Source of the DNA: Streptomyces alanosinicus
Lineage (GTDB): Bacteria > Actinomycetota > Actinomycetes > Streptomycetales > Streptomycetaceae
DNA length: 64,000 bases
Assembly: GCF_014650595.1 (NCBI RefSeq)
Contig: NZ_BMVG01000025.1
Location: forward strand, 1 to 64,000
Direction: 5' to 3'
Shown here: one piece after another, positions 24,929-34,117 of the stretch
How positions within the stretch are numbered: the stretch's first letter is position 1
Layout of the letters: each line of letters begins with the position of its first letter
Made by a program: the position numbers and the translations under genes
Notes under the pieces: generated by a model
What the model saw: the letters and a program-made list of their open reading frames with translations, nothing else
Told to the model about the DNA's origin: nothing
Database searches by the model: none

Positions 24929-26107
24929 GTGGACCTGTTCGAGTACCAGGCGAGGGACCTCTTCGCCAAGCACGATGTACCGGTGCTGGCCGGTGAAGTC
25001 ATCGACACGCCTGAGGCGGCGCGCGAGATCACCGAGCGACTGGGCGGCAAGTCCGTCGTCAAGGCGCAGGTGAAGGTCGGTGGTCGCGGCAAGGCCGGTG
25101 GCGTGAAGCTCGCCGCCACCCCGGACGAGGCCGTCGCCCGCGCGACGGACATTCTCGGCATGGACATCAAGGGCCACACGGTCCACAAGGTCATGATCGC
25201 CGAGACCGCTCCGGAGATCGTCGAGGAGTACTACGTCTCCTTCCTCCTCGACCGTGCCAACCGCACCTTCCTCTCCATCGCCTCCGTCGAGGGCGGCGTG
25301 GAGATCGAGGAGGTGGCGGCCACCCGCCCCGAGGCCGTCGCCAAGACGCCGATCGACGCGATCGACGGTGTGGACGAGGCCAAGGCCCGCGAGATCGTCG
25401 AGGCCGCCAAGTTCCCGGCCGAGGTCGCCGACAAGGTCGTGAACGTCCTCGTCAAGCTGTGGGACACCTTCATCAAGGAGGACGCCCTCCTGGTCGAGGT
25501 CAACCCGCTGGCCAAGGTCGCCTCCGGTGAGGTCCTCGCCCTCGACGGCAAGGTGTCGCTGGACGACAACGCCGAGTTCCGTCACCCGGACTTCGCGGAG
25601 CTGCACGACAAGGCCGCCGCCAACCCGCTCGAGGCGGCCGCCAAGGAGAAGAACCTCAACTACGTCAAGCTCGACGGCGAGGTCGGCATCATCGGCAACG
25701 GCGCCGGTCTCGTCATGAGCACCCTGGACGTCGTCGCGTACGCCGGTGAGAACCACGGTGGCGTCAAGCCCGCCAACTTCCTGGACATCGGCGGTGGCGC
25801 CTCCGCCCAGGTCATGGCGAACGGCCTGGAGATCATCCTGGGCGACCCGGACGTCAAGTCCGTCTTCGTGAACGTCTTCGGCGGCATCACCGCCTGCGAC
25901 GAGGTCGCCAACGGCATCGTGCAGGCCCTGAAGCTCCTGGAGGACCGCGGCGAGAAGGTCGAGAAGCCGCTCGTCGTCCGCCTCGACGGCAACAACGCCG
26001 AGCTGGGCCGCAAGATCCTCACCGACGCCGCGCACCCGCTGGTGCAGCGCGTCGACACCATGGACGGCGCGGCCGACAAGGCCGCCGAGCTGGCCGCCGC
26101 CAAGTAA
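24929..26107 (+). CDS. sucC: Succinyl-CoA synthetase (ADP-forming) beta subunit
   Basis: A 392-residue ATP-grasp protein that, with SucD, converts succinyl-CoA, ADP and phosphate to succinate, CoA and ATP in the citric acid cycle. It starts with the conserved DLFEYQARDLFAKH, followed by the ATP-grasp lysine region (VVKAQVKVGGRGKAGGVK) and a C-terminal ligase-CoA domain with NIFGG-like VNVFGGITACDEVA. The length is normal. The GTG start has GGAAG shortly upstream. sucD follows after 27 bp as one operon. Confidence 0.97.
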   Translation: MDLFEYQARDLFAKHDVPVLAGEVIDTPEAAREITERLGGKSVVKAQVKVGGRGKAGGVKLAATPDEAVARATDILGMDIKGHTVHKVMIAETAPEIVEEYYVSFLLDRANRTFLSIASVEGGVEIEEVAATRPEAVAKTPIDAIDGVDEAKAREIVEAAKFPAEVADKVVNVLVKLWDTFIKEDALLVEVNPLAKVASGEVLALDGKVSLDDNAEFRHPDFAELHDKAAANPLEAAAKEKNLNYVKLDGEVGIIGNGAGLVMSTLDVVAYAGENHGGVKPANFLDIGGGASAQVMANGLEIILGDPDVKSVFVNVFGGITACDEVANGIVQALKLLEDRGEKVEKPLVVRLDGNNAELGRKILTDAAHPLVQRVDTMDGAADKAAELAAAK

Positions 26108-26134
26108 GCACTCAGGACGAGGACAGAACACACC

Positions 26135-27019
26135 ATGGCTATCTGGCTCAACAAGGACAGCAAGGTCATCGTCCAGGGCATGACCGGCGCCACCGGCATG
26201 AAGCACACCAAGCTCATGCTGGGTGACGGCACGAACGTCGTGGGCGGCGTGAACCCGCGCAAGGCGGGCACCACCGTGGACTTCGACGGCACCGAGGTAC
26301 CCGTCTTCGGGACCGTCAAGGAGGCCATCGAGAAGACCGGCGCCGACGTCTCCGTCATCTTCGTGCCGGAGAAGTTCACCAAGGACGCGGTCGTCGAGGC
26401 CATCGACGCCGAGATCCCGCTGGCCGTCGTGATCACCGAGGGCATCGCCGTGCACGACTCGGCGTCCTTCTGGGCGTACGCCGGCAAGAAGGGCAACAAG
26501 ACCCGCATCATCGGCCCGAACTGCCCCGGCATCATCACCCCGGGCCAGTCGAACGTCGGCATCATCCCGGGCGACATCACCAAGCCGGGCCGCATCGGCC
26601 TGGTCTCGAAGTCCGGCACGCTGACGTACCAGATGATGTACGAGCTCCGTGACATCGGCTTCTCCACCGCTGTCGGCATCGGTGGCGACCCGATCATCGG
26701 CTCCACGCACATCGACGCCCTGGCCGCGTTCCAGGACGACCCGGAGACCGAGCTCATCGTGATGATCGGTGAGATCGGCGGCGACGCCGAGGAGCGCGCG
26801 GCCGCGTTCATCCAGAAGAACGTGACCAAGCCGGTCGTCGGTTACGTCGCGGGCTTCACCGCGCCCGAGGGCAAGACCATGGGCCACGCCGGCGCCATCG
26901 TCTCCGGCTCCTCCGGCACCGCGCAGGCCAAGAAGGAGGCCCTGGAGGCCGCGGGCGTCAAGGTCGGGAAGACCCCGACCGAGACGGCCAAGCTCGCCCG
27001 CGAGATCCTCGGCGGCTGA
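26135..27019 (+). CDS. sucD: Succinyl-CoA synthetase alpha subunit
   Basis: A 294-residue subunit with an N-terminal CoA-binding Rossmann domain (VQGMTGATGMKHTK) and a C-terminal catalytic domain carrying the phosphorylated His251 (GHAGAIVSG). It forms the enzyme with SucC, encoded 27 bp upstream, and catalyses the substrate-level phosphorylation step of the citric acid cycle. Full length. A clear terminator follows the stop codon. Confidence 0.97.
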   Translation: MAIWLNKDSKVIVQGMTGATGMKHTKLMLGDGTNVVGGVNPRKAGTTVDFDGTEVPVFGTVKEAIEKTGADVSVIFVPEKFTKDAVVEAIDAEIPLAVVITEGIAVHDSASFWAYAGKKGNKTRIIGPNCPGIITPGQSNVGIIPGDITKPGRIGLVSKSGTLTYQMMYELRDIGFSTAVGIGGDPIIGSTHIDALAAFQDDPETELIVMIGEIGGDAEERAAAFIQKNVTKPVVGYVAGFTAPEGKTMGHAGAIVSGSSGTAQAKKEALEAAGVKVGKTPTETAKLAREILGG

Positions 27020-27036
27020 GCGTCCCAGCTGACCGC

Positions 27037-27072
27037 CGGCAGGCCCGTCCCATCACCGGGGCGGGCCTGCCG
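27037..27072. terminator. Terminator after sucD
   Basis: A 15-bp stem with one G-U pair (27037-27051 with 27058-27072) and a 6-nt loop lies 17 bp after the sucD stop, between convergent genes. It probably ends transcription from both sides. Confidence 0.8.
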
Positions 27073-27091
27073 ACATCCACGGCAACTCTCC

Positions 27092-27133
27092 GGGGGCGCG
27101 GGGAACCGCGCGACCAGCCACAACGCACCCGCA
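27092..27133. repeat. Dispersed Streptomyces intergenic repeat
   Basis: The segment beginning GGGGGCGCGGGGAACCGCGC and continuing GACCAGCCACAACG matches a short element I recall from many Streptomyces intergenic regions. It contains a GCGCGG/CCGCGC hairpin. A related version occurs at 58961-59028. Recognition is from memory. Confidence 0.55.
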
Positions 27134-27146
27134 CCGGAATCACCGC

Positions 27147-28049
27147 TCATTCCGCCCGCGGTGCCAGCCGGTCCGGCCTGCCCGCCGCGACCCTCCGCGC
27201 CTTCGCCCGCAGCGCCTGCTTCTGCGGCGACAGCGGACCCGCCATCCCCATCCCCACCGTTGGCATCTCCGGCACGTCCTGCACCGCCTGGGCCGGAGCG
27301 ATCGGTGGCTCGAAGTGCGTAGGCGCCGTCCACAGCGTGAGCGTGGTCGCGCCGATGATCGTCACCGTGAACGCGATCGCCGCGCGGGTCCAGAACACGT
27401 TCCGCCGCTCGCACTCCCCGCGCACCGGCTCCGGCGCGCTCGCGCGGAGCCGCTCCGTCGAGGCCAGTCCGAGCAGCCGGCGGTGCAGCTCGGCGGGGTC
27501 GGCGAGCTCCGGCAGCCGAGCGGCCAGCGCCTCGCGGGCGTGGGTCAGCCGGTTCGCGGCGGCCGGCGTGCTGGCCTCCGTCTCCGCCGCCGTCTCCGGC
27601 AGATCCAGGCCCACCCCGTCGTAGAGGACGAGCGTGCGCCGGTACGACGGCGGCAGTTGCATCAGGGCGTGCAGCAGCGCCCGGTCGGCGGGGTCGGCCG
27701 GCGGTGGCTCCGGCTGCCGGTACCGGGGCCGGTAGCGGTGCCAGGGCGAGAGCGCGCAGTCGTAGGCCATCGCCCGCACCCAGCCGCCCGGATCCCGGTC
27801 CCGCGCCACCTCGGGCCAGCGCTGCCAGGCCTGCTGAAAGGCCCGCACCACGGCCTCGCGGGCCAGCTCCCGGCGCCCGGTGAGCAGATAGGTCTGGCGT
27901 ACGAGGGCGGGGGCGCAGAACGCGTACAGCGCGTCGAAGGCCTGAGCCGGCGTCAGAGGATCGGCGGCGAGGGGCGTCGTGAACCCGGCAGTGGCGGCCG
28001 ATCCCGTCTGCGGTCCGGTGTACGTCTGAGTGTTCTGCGTCGTCACCAT
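27147..28049 (-). CDS. ECF-sigma-like protein with a C-terminal membrane anchor
   Basis: A 300-residue protein. Residues about 35-190 follow the sigma-70 region 2 and region 4 pattern (AREAVVRAFQQAWQRWPEVARDRDPGGWVRAMAYD, then LPPSYRRTLVLYDGVGLDLPETAAE). A single hydrophobic segment lies at about 215-235, and the tail is Pro/Ala-rich and basic. It may be a sigma factor fused to its own anti-sigma-like anchor, or a diverged non-functional relative. AAAGGG precedes the ATG. It is divergent from the DUF6350 gene. Confidence 0.75.
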   Translation of the reverse strand: MVTTQNTQTYTGPQTGSAATAGFTTPLAADPLTPAQAFDALYAFCAPALVRQTYLLTGRRELAREAVVRAFQQAWQRWPEVARDRDPGGWVRAMAYDCALSPWHRYRPRYRQPEPPPADPADRALLHALMQLPPSYRRTLVLYDGVGLDLPETAAETEASTPAAANRLTHAREALAARLPELADPAELHRRLLGLASTERLRASAPEPVRGECERRNVFWTRAAIAFTVTIIGATTLTLWTAPTHFEPPIAPAQAVQDVPEMPTVGMGMAGPLSPQKQALRAKARRVAAGRPDRLAPRAE

Positions 28050-28142
28050 GCACCCTTTCGTACGAAAAACCCTATAAACGTATATTGGGCGACACTTCGG
28101 AGGTTCGCCTGTTACGACGGGAAGGCGCGTGTCGTTGGGAGC

Positions 28143-30002
28143 ATGGCGAGCGTGAACCTGATGACCGTTCGCCGAACGTCGCTGGCGCCCCTGCTGACTC
28201 GGATGCGCGATCGCGAACCCGGACTGGCCGCCAGCCTCCTGGGCGGCGCCGTCGCGGCCGGACTCGGCTTCGCCTCGTTCGCCGCGCTGTTGATGCTGCT
28301 GTGGGTCAGTTCGCCGTACCCCGACAGCGGTCCGGGCGGCGCGCTGCATGTGGCCGCCGCGCTGTGGCTGCTGTCGCACGGCGTCGAACTGGTCCGCACC
28401 GACTCGCTCTCCGGCGCGCCCATGCCGGTGGGGGTGACGCCGTTGCTGCTTCTGGCGTTGCCCGTGTGGCGGGTGTACCGGGCGGCCAGGGACACGGTGG
28501 ACCCGCCCGACGACGCCGACGACCCGCCGCCCGTACCGGCGCGCACGGTGTTCACCGGGGTCGTCCTCGGCTATCTCGGCGTCGGCGCCGCGGTCGCGCT
28601 CTACTCTTCGAACGGCGAACTGCGTCCCGGATGGGCCGGGGTGACGGTGTGTCTGCCGCTGGTCGCGGCGGGTGCGGCGGCGGCCGGGGTGTGGTCGGCC
28701 TACGGCTGCCCCCGCGAGCCGGTACTGCGCGCGCTGGTGGTGGTGCCGGGACCGGTGCGGCGGCTGGTGTTCGGCACGGACGCGCGCGCCCGGCTGGGTA
28801 CGGCCGTACGGGCCACCGGTGCGGCCATGGCCGTGCTCTGCGGCGGTGGGGCCTCGCTGCTCGCGGTGTCGCTGGTCTGGCACGGCGACCTGGCGCGGGT
28901 GTCCTTCCTCCAGCTGACGGAGGGCTGGACGGGGCGGTTCGCGGTGCTGATGCTCGGTATCGCGCTGATCCCCAACGCGGCGGTGTGGGCCGCCTCCTAT
29001 GCGCTGGGCCCCGGTTTCCTCCTCGGCGCCGGGCATGCGGTGCATCCGTTCGCCTCCGATCCGGCGCCGCTGCTGCCGCCGTTCCCGCTGCTGGCGGCGG
29101 TGCCGGACCCGGGCGCCGGAACGCCGCTGAACTGGGTGGCGGGGCTGGTGCCGGCGGCGGCCGGGATCATGGCGGGGTGGTTCGTGGCGCGGGGAGCCGT
29201 GCCCCGGCCGGAGCCGGGGGCGCCGGCGGCGGTGCGCTGGTCGGCTGCCCGTACCGCCGGGGTGGTGCTGCTGACGGCGACGGTCTGCGCGGCGGCATTC
29301 GCCCTGCTCGCCGAGCTGGCGGGCGGCCCGCTGGGCGTCGCCGCGCTGGCCGACTTCGGGCCGGTGTGGTGGCGGGCCGGGGGAGCGACGGGTGTCTGGA
29401 CGGCGGTGTTCGCCCTGCCCGTGGCCCTCGTCGTACGGGCGTGGCGGCTGTGGGGCCTGCGCAAGCGGGGCGGGCAGATCCCGGCGCAGGACACGGGGGC
29501 GGGCCGGACCGGCGGCAGGGCTGCCGGGGCGAACGCAGGGAGCGGCACGGATCAGGGGGACCGGACGTCGAAGGAGCCGGCCGAGGCCGACGAGGGGGGC
29601 CGGAGCAAGGGGGCCGCCAAGGGCGAGGGCGGGGACCGTGACTCCGCCCGAGCGGACGCCGCGCACGGTATGACCGTCGCCGACGAGGAGGCGCTGTACG
29701 ACTTCCTCCCGGCCGACGACCCCTTCCGCTCGGAATGGCACGACGACCTCGAACGGATCACCCATCGCGCGGCCCGACGCGCGGCCGCCGATCCGCATGG
29801 TCCGCACGATCCGCACAGCGAGTCCGACCCGCACGGCGAGTCCGACCCGCACGGCGCGGCCGGCCCACACGATCCGCACGACACGGCCGGCGCCTCCGCA
29901 AGCCCCGGCGCCCCCTCGACGGAGCCCCCTGCCGAGCCCGCCCCGGACCTCACCGACCCGGGGCGGCCGGGCGCCGCGGAACCCCCGGACGCGACCCGCT
30001 GA
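28143..30002 (+). CDS. DUF6350 family membrane protein
   Basis: A 619-residue protein. Residues about 25-440 hold roughly ten membrane helices typical of DUF6350 (also annotated as PerM-like, cell-division-associated). The C-terminal 170 residues are a charged, low-complexity cytoplasmic tail with His-Gly-Asp-Pro repeats (HGESDPHGAAGPHD). Such proteins commonly lie just upstream of purN in Streptomyces (from memory). Function is not established. The ATG at 28143 precedes MASVNLMTVRR and fits the family start; an in-frame upstream extension is antisense to the sigma-like gene. Confidence 0.85.
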   Translation: MASVNLMTVRRTSLAPLLTRMRDREPGLAASLLGGAVAAGLGFASFAALLMLLWVSSPYPDSGPGGALHVAAALWLLSHGVELVRTDSLSGAPMPVGVTPLLLLALPVWRVYRAARDTVDPPDDADDPPPVPARTVFTGVVLGYLGVGAAVALYSSNGELRPGWAGVTVCLPLVAAGAAAAGVWSAYGCPREPVLRALVVVPGPVRRLVFGTDARARLGTAVRATGAAMAVLCGGGASLLAVSLVWHGDLARVSFLQLTEGWTGRFAVLMLGIALIPNAAVWAASYALGPGFLLGAGHAVHPFASDPAPLLPPFPLLAAVPDPGAGTPLNWVAGLVPAAAGIMAGWFVARGAVPRPEPGAPAAVRWSAARTAGVVLLTATVCAAAFALLAELAGGPLGVAALADFGPVWWRAGGATGVWTAVFALPVALVVRAWRLWGLRKRGGQIPAQDTGAGRTGGRAAGANAGSGTDQGDRTSKEPAEADEGGRSKGAAKGEGGDRDSARADAAHGMTVADEEALYDFLPADDPFRSEWHDDLERITHRAARRAAADPHGPHDPHSESDPHGESDPHGAAGPHDPHDTAGASASPGAPSTEPPAEPAPDLTDPGRPGAAEPPDATR

Positions 30003-30027
30003 CCGGGCGCGTCGCCCGGCCGGGACC

Positions 30028-30846
30028 TCAGCTGTCGTCCACTCCCAGGACGCCCCTCAGCTGCTTCGGCAGCAGCTGGTCGCAGGACTGTTTGGCCTCG
30101 TGGGTGAGGGCGTCGTTGACGCATGTGTAGTAGTCCCGGTAGACGAACTGGACCGTGAAGGTCGAGGCCACCAGGACCAGGGCCAGGGAGGCCGTGAGGA
30201 GGCCGCCGACGGCCGCTGTCGTCTGGGGGCGGCCCGCGCCGGGCGGCGTCGGGTTGTCCGGGCCGGTGCCGCGCGGCTTGGCGCGCAGCGCGCTGATGCC
30301 CCAGTACAGGGCGAGCACGCCCAGCAGCAGGGATACGTACGGCCAGCTGAACAGGGCGAAGAAGACGGCCCACATACCGGACAGCAGGGCGTACCGGGCG
30401 CGGCGCTGGACCGGGTCGGTCGGGTCCCAGCGCATGCCGGGGCCGGCCGGTCCGCCGGGACCCTGGGGGCCGCCGCCGGGCCGCTCGCCGAAGCCGCCGG
30501 GGGAGCGGCCGGGCTGGCGGTCGCTCCACTGGCTGCCCCACGGGGAGCCGCCGGCGGGACCGGAGCCCTGGCCGTGGGAGCCCTCGGGATGGCGGGGCTG
30601 CCAGGGCCGGTCCGGGGCGCCCTCGGGCGGCGGCGCGAACGGGTTGTCCTCCTGCTGCCCGCCTTGCTGACCGCCGTCCTGCTGTCCCGCGCCGGATCCG
30701 TCGGCGCCCCGGCCGCCCCGGCCGGTGTGCCCGCCGGGAGCCTCGGGGGGCGAGGCCGGGCGGTCTCGCAGCACGACTGCGCCCCGCTCGCCTCCCTGGG
30801 CCGGGCGCGGAGGGAACGTGAGGAGTCGCAGGCTGCGATCGGGCAT
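30028..30846 (-). CDS. Membrane protein with Pro/Gly-rich N-terminus
   Basis: A 272-residue protein. Residues 1-150 are disordered and rich in Gly, Pro and Gln. Two or three hydrophobic segments follow (about 160-190 and 205-230), and a short C-terminal exported part contains two Cys (YTCVNDALTHEAKQSC) that could form a disulfide. It resembles actinobacterial DUF4190-like proteins, but the family is not certain. It is convergent with the DUF6350 gene. The ATG at 30846 was chosen; GGGGAAG lies 11 nt upstream. Confidence 0.75.
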   Translation of the reverse strand: MPDRSLRLLTFPPRPAQGGERGAVVLRDRPASPPEAPGGHTGRGGRGADGSGAGQQDGGQQGGQQEDNPFAPPPEGAPDRPWQPRHPEGSHGQGSGPAGGSPWGSQWSDRQPGRSPGGFGERPGGGPQGPGGPAGPGMRWDPTDPVQRRARYALLSGMWAVFFALFSWPYVSLLLGVLALYWGISALRAKPRGTGPDNPTPPGAGRPQTTAAVGGLLTASLALVLVASTFTVQFVYRDYYTCVNDALTHEAKQSCDQLLPKQLRGVLGVDDS

Positions 30847-30975
30847 CAAAAGAGCGTCTTCCCCTAGGCGAATGCGGCTGTCCGATATGAGCTTCCACCC
30901 CGACAACGCACCGTACGACCACCGCGTTCCCAAGGCTGCCCCTTCGTGATTCCTTGCGAACGCTACCTTCCGGCC

Positions 30976-30999
30976 AAGCCCCCGTCCCGTGGGGGCCTT
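30976..30999. terminator. Small hairpin upstream of purN
   Basis: GCCCCC and GGGGGC flank a 7-nt loop, and CCTTC follows. It lies in the 282-bp region between the divergent membrane protein gene and purN. It may be an attenuator or a weak terminator. Confidence 0.4.
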
Positions 31000-31128
31000 C
31001 GCGTGTGCCGGTATCGTTGCTGCCGGTCGGCCGCTTCGTAGACTTCCCTGTATCGCGGGGCGCGAAGCATTCGTACGAATGTACAAAGGGCCGGCCGGAC
31101 CCGTCACCCCCCGAGAAAGGGCCCCACA

Positions 31129-31767
31129 GTGGCCGCCACCCCCGCTGGCCCCGCGGTCAAGCGCCTCGTCGTGCTGGTCTCCGGATCCGGCACCAATCTG
31201 CAGGCGCTCCTGGACGAGATCGAGCGCACCGGAGCCGAGCGGTACGGCGCCCGGATCGTCGCCGTCGGGGCCGACCGCACCGGTATCGAGGGGCTGGCCC
31301 GCGCCGAGCGGGCCGGGCTGGCGACCTTCGTGTGCAGGGTCGAGGACCACGACAGCCGCGAGGAGTGGGACGCCGCCCTCGCCGAGGCCGTGGCCGGGTA
31401 CGAGCCCGACCTCGTGATCTCCGCCGGGTTCATGAAGATCGTGGGGAAGGAGTTCCTCGCGCGCTTCGGGGGGCGCTGCATCAACACCCACCCGGCCCTG
31501 CTGCCCAGTTTCCCGGGGACTCACGGCGTCCGCGACGCGCTCGCGTACGGCGCCAAGGTCACCGGCTGCACCGTCCACTTCGTCGACGACGGCGTCGACA
31601 CCGGCCCGATCATCGCTCAGGGCGTGGTCGAGGTCCGGGACGAGGACGACGAGAGCGCGCTGCACGAGCGCATCAAGGAAGTCGAGCGAAGGCTGCTCGT
31701 CGAGGTCGTGGGGCGGATCGCCCGCAACGGCCATCGTATTGAGGGACGAAAGGTAGTTATCCAGTGA
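31129..31767 (+). CDS. purN: Phosphoribosylglycinamide formyltransferase
   Basis: A 212-residue folate-dependent transferase that adds a formyl group to glycinamide ribonucleotide in purine synthesis. Motifs: VLVSGSGTNLQALLD (phosphate loop), INTHPALLPSFPG with the catalytic His, and DDGVDTGPIIAQ with the conserved Asp. Start is a GTG at 31129. It overlaps purH by 4 bp (GTGA), so the two are coupled. Confidence 0.96.
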   Translation: MAATPAGPAVKRLVVLVSGSGTNLQALLDEIERTGAERYGARIVAVGADRTGIEGLARAERAGLATFVCRVEDHDSREEWDAALAEAVAGYEPDLVISAGFMKIVGKEFLARFGGRCINTHPALLPSFPGTHGVRDALAYGAKVTGCTVHFVDDGVDTGPIIAQGVVEVRDEDDESALHERIKEVERRLLVEVVGRIARNGHRIEGRKVVIQ

Positions 31768-33344
31768 CCGCCGAGAGCACCGTCACGGCCGAGAGCGGCA
31801 AGCGGGTCCTGCGCCGCGCGCTCGTCAGCGTCTACGACAAGACCGGTCTCGAAGACCTCGCGCGCGGGCTGCACGAAGCCGGTGTGGAGCTGGTCTCCAC
31901 CGGTTCCACGGCGGGCCGCATCGCCGCCGCCGGCGTCCCCGTCACCAAGGTCGAGGAGCTGACCGGCTTCCCCGAGTGCCTGGACGGCCGGGTCAAGACC
32001 CTGCACCCGAAGGTGCACGCGGGCATCCTCGCCGACCTGCGGCTGGAGCGCCACCGCGAGCAGCTCGCCGAGCTGGGCGTGGAGCCGTTCGACCTCGTCG
32101 TCGTGAACCTCTACCCGTTCCGCGAGACCGTCGCCTCGGGCGCGAGCGACGACGAGTGCGTCGAGCAGATCGACATCGGCGGGCCGTCCATGGTCCGCGC
32201 CGCCGCCAAGAACCACCCCTCGGTCGCCGTGGTCACCAGCCCCGAGCGCTACGCCGACGTCCTCGCGGCCGTCCAGGACGGCGGCTTCGACCTCGCCGCC
32301 CGTAAGCGGCTCGCCGCCGAGGCCTTCCAGCACACCGCCGCCTACGACGTGGCCGTCGCCCACTGGTTCGCGTCCTCCTACGCCCCCGTCGACGACTCGG
32401 GTTTCCCGGACTTCCTCGGCGCCACCTACGAGCGCGCGAACACCCTGCGCTACGGCGAGAACCCGCACCAGCCCGCCGCCCTCTACACGGACGGCTCGGG
32501 CGGACTCGCGGCGGCCGAGCAGCTGCACGGCAAGGAGATGTCGTACAACAACTACACGGACACGGACGCCGCCCGGCGTGCCGCGTACGACCACGACGAG
32601 CCGTGCGTCGCGATCATCAAGCACGCCAACCCCTGCGGTATCGCGACCGGTGCGGACGTCGCCGAGGCGCACCGCAAGGCGCACGCCTGCGACCCGGTCT
32701 CCGCGTACGGCGGCGTCATCGCCGTGAACCGGCCGGTCAGCAAGGAGCTGGCCGAGCAGGTCGCCGAGATCTTCACCGAGGTCATCGTCGCCCCGGACTA
32801 TGAGGAGGGGGCCCTGCAGGCCCTCGCCAAGAAGAAGAACATCCGGGTCCTGAAGGCCCCGGGCGCGCCCTGCAACCGGGTCGAGGCCAAGCAGATCGAC
32901 GGCGGGACGCTGCTCCAGGTCACCGACCGGCTCCAGGCCGACGGTGACGATCCCGCCCACTGGACGCTGGCGTCCGGCGAGGCCCTGAGCGAGGCGGAGC
33001 TGACGGAGCTGGCCTTCGCCTGGAAGGCCTGCCGCGCGGTGAAGTCCAACGCGATCCTGCTCGCCAAGGACGGCGCCTCGGTCGGCGTCGGCATGGGCCA
33101 GGTCAACCGCGTCGACTCCTGCAAGCTCGCGGTCGAGCGGGCCGGCGAGGAGCGCGCCCGGGGTTCCTACGCGGCCTCCGACGCCTTCTTCCCGTTCCCG
33201 GACGGCCCGGAGATCCTCATCGCCGCCGGTGTCCGCGCGATCGTCCAGCCGGGCGGCTCGATCCGTGACGAACTGGTCGTCGAGGCCGCCGAGAAGGCGG
33301 GCGTGACGATGTACTTCACGGGCACGCGCCACTTCTTCCACTGA
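31764..33344 (+). CDS. purH: Bifunctional AICAR formyltransferase / IMP cyclohydrolase
   Basis: A 526-residue enzyme for the last two steps of IMP synthesis. The N-terminal MGS-like cyclohydrolase domain (about 15-150; LISTG-like LVSTGSTAGRI) is followed by the AICARFT domain with ENPHQPAALY, the KHANPCG loop and the C-terminal GGSIRDELVVEAAEKAG. The length is standard. It starts inside the purN stop. It uses 10-formyl-tetrahydrofolate, which FolD encoded at 38 kb helps supply. Confidence 0.97.
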   Translation: MTAESTVTAESGKRVLRRALVSVYDKTGLEDLARGLHEAGVELVSTGSTAGRIAAAGVPVTKVEELTGFPECLDGRVKTLHPKVHAGILADLRLERHREQLAELGVEPFDLVVVNLYPFRETVASGASDDECVEQIDIGGPSMVRAAAKNHPSVAVVTSPERYADVLAAVQDGGFDLAARKRLAAEAFQHTAAYDVAVAHWFASSYAPVDDSGFPDFLGATYERANTLRYGENPHQPAALYTDGSGGLAAAEQLHGKEMSYNNYTDTDAARRAAYDHDEPCVAIIKHANPCGIATGADVAEAHRKAHACDPVSAYGGVIAVNRPVSKELAEQVAEIFTEVIVAPDYEEGALQALAKKKNIRVLKAPGAPCNRVEAKQIDGGTLLQVTDRLQADGDDPAHWTLASGEALSEAELTELAFAWKACRAVKSNAILLAKDGASVGVGMGQVNRVDSCKLAVERAGEERARGSYAASDAFFPFPDGPEILIAAGVRAIVQPGGSIRDELVVEAAEKAGVTMYFTGTRHFFH

Positions 33345-33513
33345 CCTCACCGACCAGCCGCAGCAGACCCCGGCCGGACTCTTCGTCCGTGCCGGGGCGT
33401 CGTCGTATCTGTGGCGTACGCGGCGGCGATCGCCCGGTCGGCGATGCCGCGAGCCTCGGATGCCGAGGTCAACGAAGTCGCGAGTGCCCGTACCCCGACT
33501 CACCCGTTCATGA

Positions 33514-33639
33514 TGGGTCGAAGTGGCCGACGCCCTCCCCGACCTCGTCCCCGTGCGCGACTCCAAGAACCCGGAGGGCCCCGTACTCCTCTTCCCCGCC
33601 CCCGCCTGGGTCCCTTTCATCACCGCCCTCAAGCGCTGA
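33514..33639 (+). pseudogene. DUF397 C-terminal remnant
   Basis: Forty-one codons read VEVADALPDLVPVRDSKNPE and then end PVLLFPAPAWVPFITALKR, the C-terminal half of a DUF397 protein, followed by TGA. The frame is preceded immediately by a stop (33511-33513), and the usual N-terminal WRKSSYS part is missing. DUF397 genes normally pair with an XRE regulator, which is absent here. The 122 bp upstream has no recognisable coding content. Confidence 0.7.
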
Positions 33640-33677
33640 ACGGCCTCCGGCTCCCCTGCGAGGGAGCCGGAGGCCGT
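33640..33677. terminator. Terminator with 16-bp stem, shared by convergent sequences
   Basis: ACGGCCTCCGGCTCCC at 33640-33655 pairs perfectly with 33662-33677 across a 6-nt loop. It sits between the DUF397 remnant and the end of the secreted protein gene at 33683. A near twin lies at 34118-34157. Confidence 0.8.
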
Positions 33678-33682
33678 CGAGG

Positions 33683-34015
33683 TCAGAACTTGATGCAGGT
33701 TGTTACGACGTAGCCCTCGATGCCCTTGTAGACGATGGTGCTCCACTGGTCGTCCCGCTTGCCGCAGAGCTTGTACTTCTGGCCGCCCGTGCTGCTGTCG
33801 AAGCAGGCCGTTGCCCCCTTGGGGAAGACGCCGAGGGCCGTGGACTTCGCCGTGGTCTTCTTCCGGATCGTGAGGCTTTCCTTTGCCTTGACGGTCCCGT
33901 TCCAGCAGCTTGCGGCGGCCTTGGCGGGCGCGGCCTCGGCGGGCGCCGCCAGGCTCAGGGAGGCAACGGCGAGTGCGGCGGAGGCCACCACGGCGGCAAC
34001 GCGATTGTTCAACAC
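33683..34015 (-). CDS. Small secreted SH3-like protein
   Basis: A 110-residue protein with a clear signal peptide (hydrophobic AAVVASAALAVASLSLAAPA, cleavage near AEA-AP). The mature part holds four Cys and a bacterial-SH3-like pattern (LTIRKKTTAKSTALGVFPKG ... WSTIVYKGIEGYV). It is probably an exported wall- or surface-binding protein. The GTG at 34015 was chosen because it puts the signal peptide at the N-terminus and AAGAGAAGAG lies upstream. The same strand carries another small secreted protein 160 bp upstream. Confidence 0.8.
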   Translation of the reverse strand: MLNNRVAAVVASAALAVASLSLAAPAEAAPAKAAASCWNGTVKAKESLTIRKKTTAKSTALGVFPKGATACFDSSTGGQKYKLCGKRDDQWSTIVYKGIEGYVVTTCIKF

Positions 34016-34117
34016 GTGGTCTCTTCTCTTGATCTGCAATGGTGCACCCGCACGCGTTAGCGTCTGCAATGCGAGTGTCGCCGTGAGCATGCCATGTTGC
34101 AGAGGCCATCGACAAGC

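Noticed and set aside
30847..31128. ZTP or other riboswitch before purN-purH
   Set aside because: The conserved pfl blocks are absent. Only a short hairpin was found.
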